Positions 61,580-64,000 of a stretch of 64,000 nt of DNA are shown here, piece by piece. Under the pieces are notes generated by a model, which ran no database searches, was not told the origin of the DNA, and worked only from the letters and a program-made list of their open reading frames with translations. The position numbers and the translations under genes were made by a program. Where the stretch lies: the NCBI RefSeq assembly GCF_024166365.1, contig NC_064838.1:3117501-3181500 (forward strand), given 5' to 3'. Source of the DNA: Elephas maximus indicus (lineage: Eukaryota; Chordata; Mammalia; Proboscidea; Elephantidae). How positions within the stretch are numbered: the stretch's first letter is position 1; each line of letters begins with the position of its first letter.

Positions 61580-62029
61580 TTCTATCACTTACTAACGGTG
61601 TGACCTAGGGCAACTTACTTACCCACCCTGTGCCCCAGTTTCCCCACCTGTAAGAAGAGGATTCTAGCAGTTCCTAGCTCCCAGGATTGTCATGAGACTT
61701 AAATATAAAGTGTTTGGACTTTGCCAGGTACTATACACATGTTCCTTGAATCATTCAACAAATAAATAAATAGACCAACATTACTCCGCCCACCCCACAT
61801 AACATGCCTTGTATATGGTACATCTCTACCCACTGTCTGTTACCATATCTGCCATTGCACACAGAATCATCTGCACGTTCTAGAAAAGGGCTGTAGGTGT
61901 AAACCAAAAAACAAAAACTCAGGCTAGTTTGGGAAAACTATGTGTTGGGGTGAGAGGGGGAGAGGGAGGGTTGAGATAGAGTAGGGTAGCGTGTATGCGT
62001 AGGAACAGGAATCCAAGAATCCAACCATG

Positions 62030-62190
62030 TGGATTAAAATCCTGACTTTGTCACTTACTGCCTGGGTGGCCTTGGGCAAGTTACTTAACCTCTGTGCCCC
62101 GGCATCCAACTCTTCAAAATGGGAAAATAGCAGCACCTGTCTCATAGGGGCACTGTAAAGAATGACACAATACTTGTCAAAAGCAAAGGC
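62030..62190 (+). repeat. MIR element
   Basis: AATCCTGACTTTGTCACTTA, TGGGCAAGTTACTTAACCTC and CACCTGTCTCATAGGGGCAC are MIR landmarks in order. Confidence 0.85.
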
Positions 62191-62237
62191 AGTGTCTGTC
62201 ACAAAGTCTCATTGACACAAATGGTCTCATTGTCTCA

Positions 62238-62869
62238 GTTTCTTAGTGCTGTAACAGAAATACCACAAGTGGGTGGTGTTAAAGAACGGAAACTTATTGT
62301 TTTTATAGTTTAGGAGGATAGAGGTCCAAATTTAGGGTGCTGGGTCTAGGGGAAGGCTCTCTTTATCCGTTTGGGGAGAAGATCCTTCTGTCAGCTTCTC
62401 TAGCATTGTTCTTGGTGTACCTTGGAGAGCTCCATGTGACATCCATCCATTTATGCTTACTTCTCTGTGTCTAAGGGGCCCTGGTGGTGCAGTGGTTAAG
62501 TGCTTGGCTGCTAACTGAAAGGTTGGCAGTTTGAATGATCAGAGGCTCCATGGGAGAAAGAGGTGGCGGTCTGCTTCCATAGAGATTATGGTCTTGGAAA
62601 CCCTAGGGGAGCAGCTCTGCTGTGTATTATAGGGTCGCTATGAGTCAGGATTGACTCGAAGGCAACAGATTTGTTGTTTGTTGTTTGTTTCGTGTCTAAT
62701 CTACTTTTTTTCTATCTCAAAAGTGAGCTGATTTAAGACTCATCTTATGCTGATAAGACCTCATTAACATAAAAAAGAAAACTCTGCTCCCAAATGGGAT
62801 TACATCTACAGGTATAGGGGTTAGGTTTCCAGCACATATTTTGGGGGGGATATGATTCAATCCATAACA
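62238..62869 (-). mobile_element. MaLR-like LTR interrupted by a SINE
   Basis: On the minus strand it starts TGTTATGGATTGAATCATAT (62869) and ends near CACTTGTGGTATTTCTGTTA. It is the same subfamily as 16140-16536. The SINE at 62475-62691 splits it. Confidence 0.75.
62475..62691 (+). mobile_element. AfroSINE inserted in the LTR
   Basis: GGGCCCTGGTGGTGCAGTGG head and ATGAGTCAGGATTGACTCGA tail. The octamer gtgtctaa flanks it at 62467-62474 and 62692-62699, a target duplication. Confidence 0.9.
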
Positions 62870-63479
62870 ACCATATATGTTGCTTCTACTGCTTCTCCCT
62901 CTTGGGGCTCTCATGCTCTCATCCTCTTGTCTCAGCTCCTCACTAATAATCAATCCATAGACTGCCTTCCTGTACTTGTCTGTCAGGTGGCACATGCCCC
63001 CGTGACTCTGCTGGACTAGTCAGCTCCTGTGCCCACCCCTGAGGGATAATTTCTCTCTGTGACCCGTCTTTGGAAACTCTGGGACTGAGAGTGCTATATT
63101 GCTATAGCAACGGCACCTGATGAGCCTCCTTGTGCCCACCCTGGGTAGCGCCCTCTCTCCTGGACTGTGGCTTGGTCATGCATCGGGCTTTGACTAATAG
63201 GGTGTTTGCAAACATGGCACAACCAGCTCTGACAGATGCTTGCCATCAGGGTCTGCTCCTCTCTTGCTGCTTTTGGGAACCAGTTGCCATGTGAAGAAGC
63301 CTCGGCTAGCCTGTAGGTTCTAGAAGCACCTGGACCCGCTGACAGCCAGCACCAAACAGCCCCTACCCAACTCACCAGTTGACAGCAGCCACCTGAGTGA
63401 GTCCAGGAGTGTCCAGCAGAAGAACTGTCCAGCTGAACCCCACCCAAATCAGGAGCTAATAAGTGCTTTTTAAAAAACA
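62870..63479. other. Intergenic, no recognised feature
   Basis: No gene is recognised; a 128-codon minus frame (63094-63480) has no known domain and is probably chance. Confidence 0.35.
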
Positions 63480-63905
63480 CACTTAATATTTTGGAGCAGA
63501 GTTAGGTTTGCAGAAAATTTTGTTCTGAAAGTACAGAGGGTTCCCATACAACTCCTCCCTCTCCTGCACAGGGTTTCTGCTATTTTTAACACTTTCACTG
63601 GGCTGTGCATTCATTACAATTGATTAACCAAAGTGATACATTACTACTGACTGAAGTCCATAGTTTACATTATGGTTCACTCTGTGTTGTACAGCCCTGT
63701 GTGTTCAGACAAGTGCATAGTGTCATGTGTCTACCATGACAGCATCATGTAGCACAGTTCTACTGCCCTAGAAGTGCCCTGTTCTCCACCTAGTCATCCC
63801 TCCCCACTTTCCCTGAACCCCTAGCAGCCACTGACTTTTATAAAAATGTCTCTATAATTTTGCCTTTTCCTGAATGTCATATGGTTGGAATCATACAATA
63901 AGTAA
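63480..63905 (-). repeat. Old L1 3'-end fragment
   Basis: GTACAGAGGGTTCCCATACA, CATTCATTACAATTGATTAA and CTATAATTTTGCCTTTTCCT fit the reverse complement of an old L1M 3' region. Confidence 0.6.
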
Positions 63906-63939
63906 CTTCTTCAAATTGGCTTCCTTCATTTGTTATTGT

Positions 63940-64000
63940 TGTGTGGTGTTGAGTCAATTCTGACTCAGAGCGGCCTTATCGGACAGAGTAGAACAGCCCC
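63940..64000 (-). mobile_element. AfroSINE or RTE tail, cut by window end
   Basis: GTTGAGTCAATTCTGACTCA then CAGAGTAGAACAGCCCC is the reverse complement of an AfroSINE 3' half. The rest lies beyond the window. Confidence 0.8.

Overview
The window is mammalian nuclear DNA, most likely from an afrotherian such as an elephant. The evidence is the repeat content: about a dozen tRNA-derived SINEs of the AfroSINE type, several RTE (BovB-like) LINE fragments that share the SINE 3' tail, young L1 copies, and old MIR, L2 and MaLR-like LTR copies. There are no bacterial-type operons, CRISPR arrays or free-standing RNA genes. All family names are recognised by eye; no database was searched.

The only confident protein-coding gene is MNX1 (HB9/HLXB9), on the + strand. 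It has three coding exons (47935-48664, 51718-51878, 52591-52953) joined by GT-AG introns in compatible phase. They encode a 417-residue homeodomain protein with an 18-residue alanine tract, an Antp-like homeodomain split by intron 2, and an acidic C-terminus. A CpG-rich promoter with two CCAAT boxes lies upstream, the likely 5' UTR carries a five-codon uORF in a strong Kozak context, and an AATAAA lies at 53727.

Layout: (1) 0.4-5.3 kb, a rearranged RTE LINE with a nested LTR, then older repeats. (2) 5.9-11.7 kb, SINEs and a decayed provirus (two LTRs about 4 kb apart, a PBS, a gag-position ORF) containing a second LTR. (3) 12.9-19.2 kb, a dense mix of SINEs, MIRs and MaLR-like LTRs, one LTR holding a strong hairpin insert. 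(4) 19.2-22.4 kb, mostly single-copy AT-rich DNA. (5) 22.5-33.3 kb, L1 3' ends, an RTE fragment, a hAT-like element with 8-bp target duplication, a 3.1-kb L1, and an ERVL-like element with paired LTRs and a Leu-type PBS. (6) 33.3-43.5 kb, a repeat-poor stretch with CpG islands alternating with TAAT-rich blocks, candidate MNX1 regulatory DNA. (7) 43.5-46.5 kb, two SINEs, MIRs and an RTE tail. (8) 46.5-59.2 kb, MNX1 and its repeat-poor flanks. (9) 59.2-64 kb, repeats again.

The main contrast is between repeat-rich flanks and a repeat-poor core around one developmental regulator, which suggests that much of the noncoding DNA from 33 to 59 kb is under constraint. That is an inference to be tested by alignment. 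The items most worth a second look are the MNX1 uORF, the pre-miRNA-like hairpin at 35516-35593, the hAT-like element at 24660-25149, and the hairpin insert at 18849-18903.
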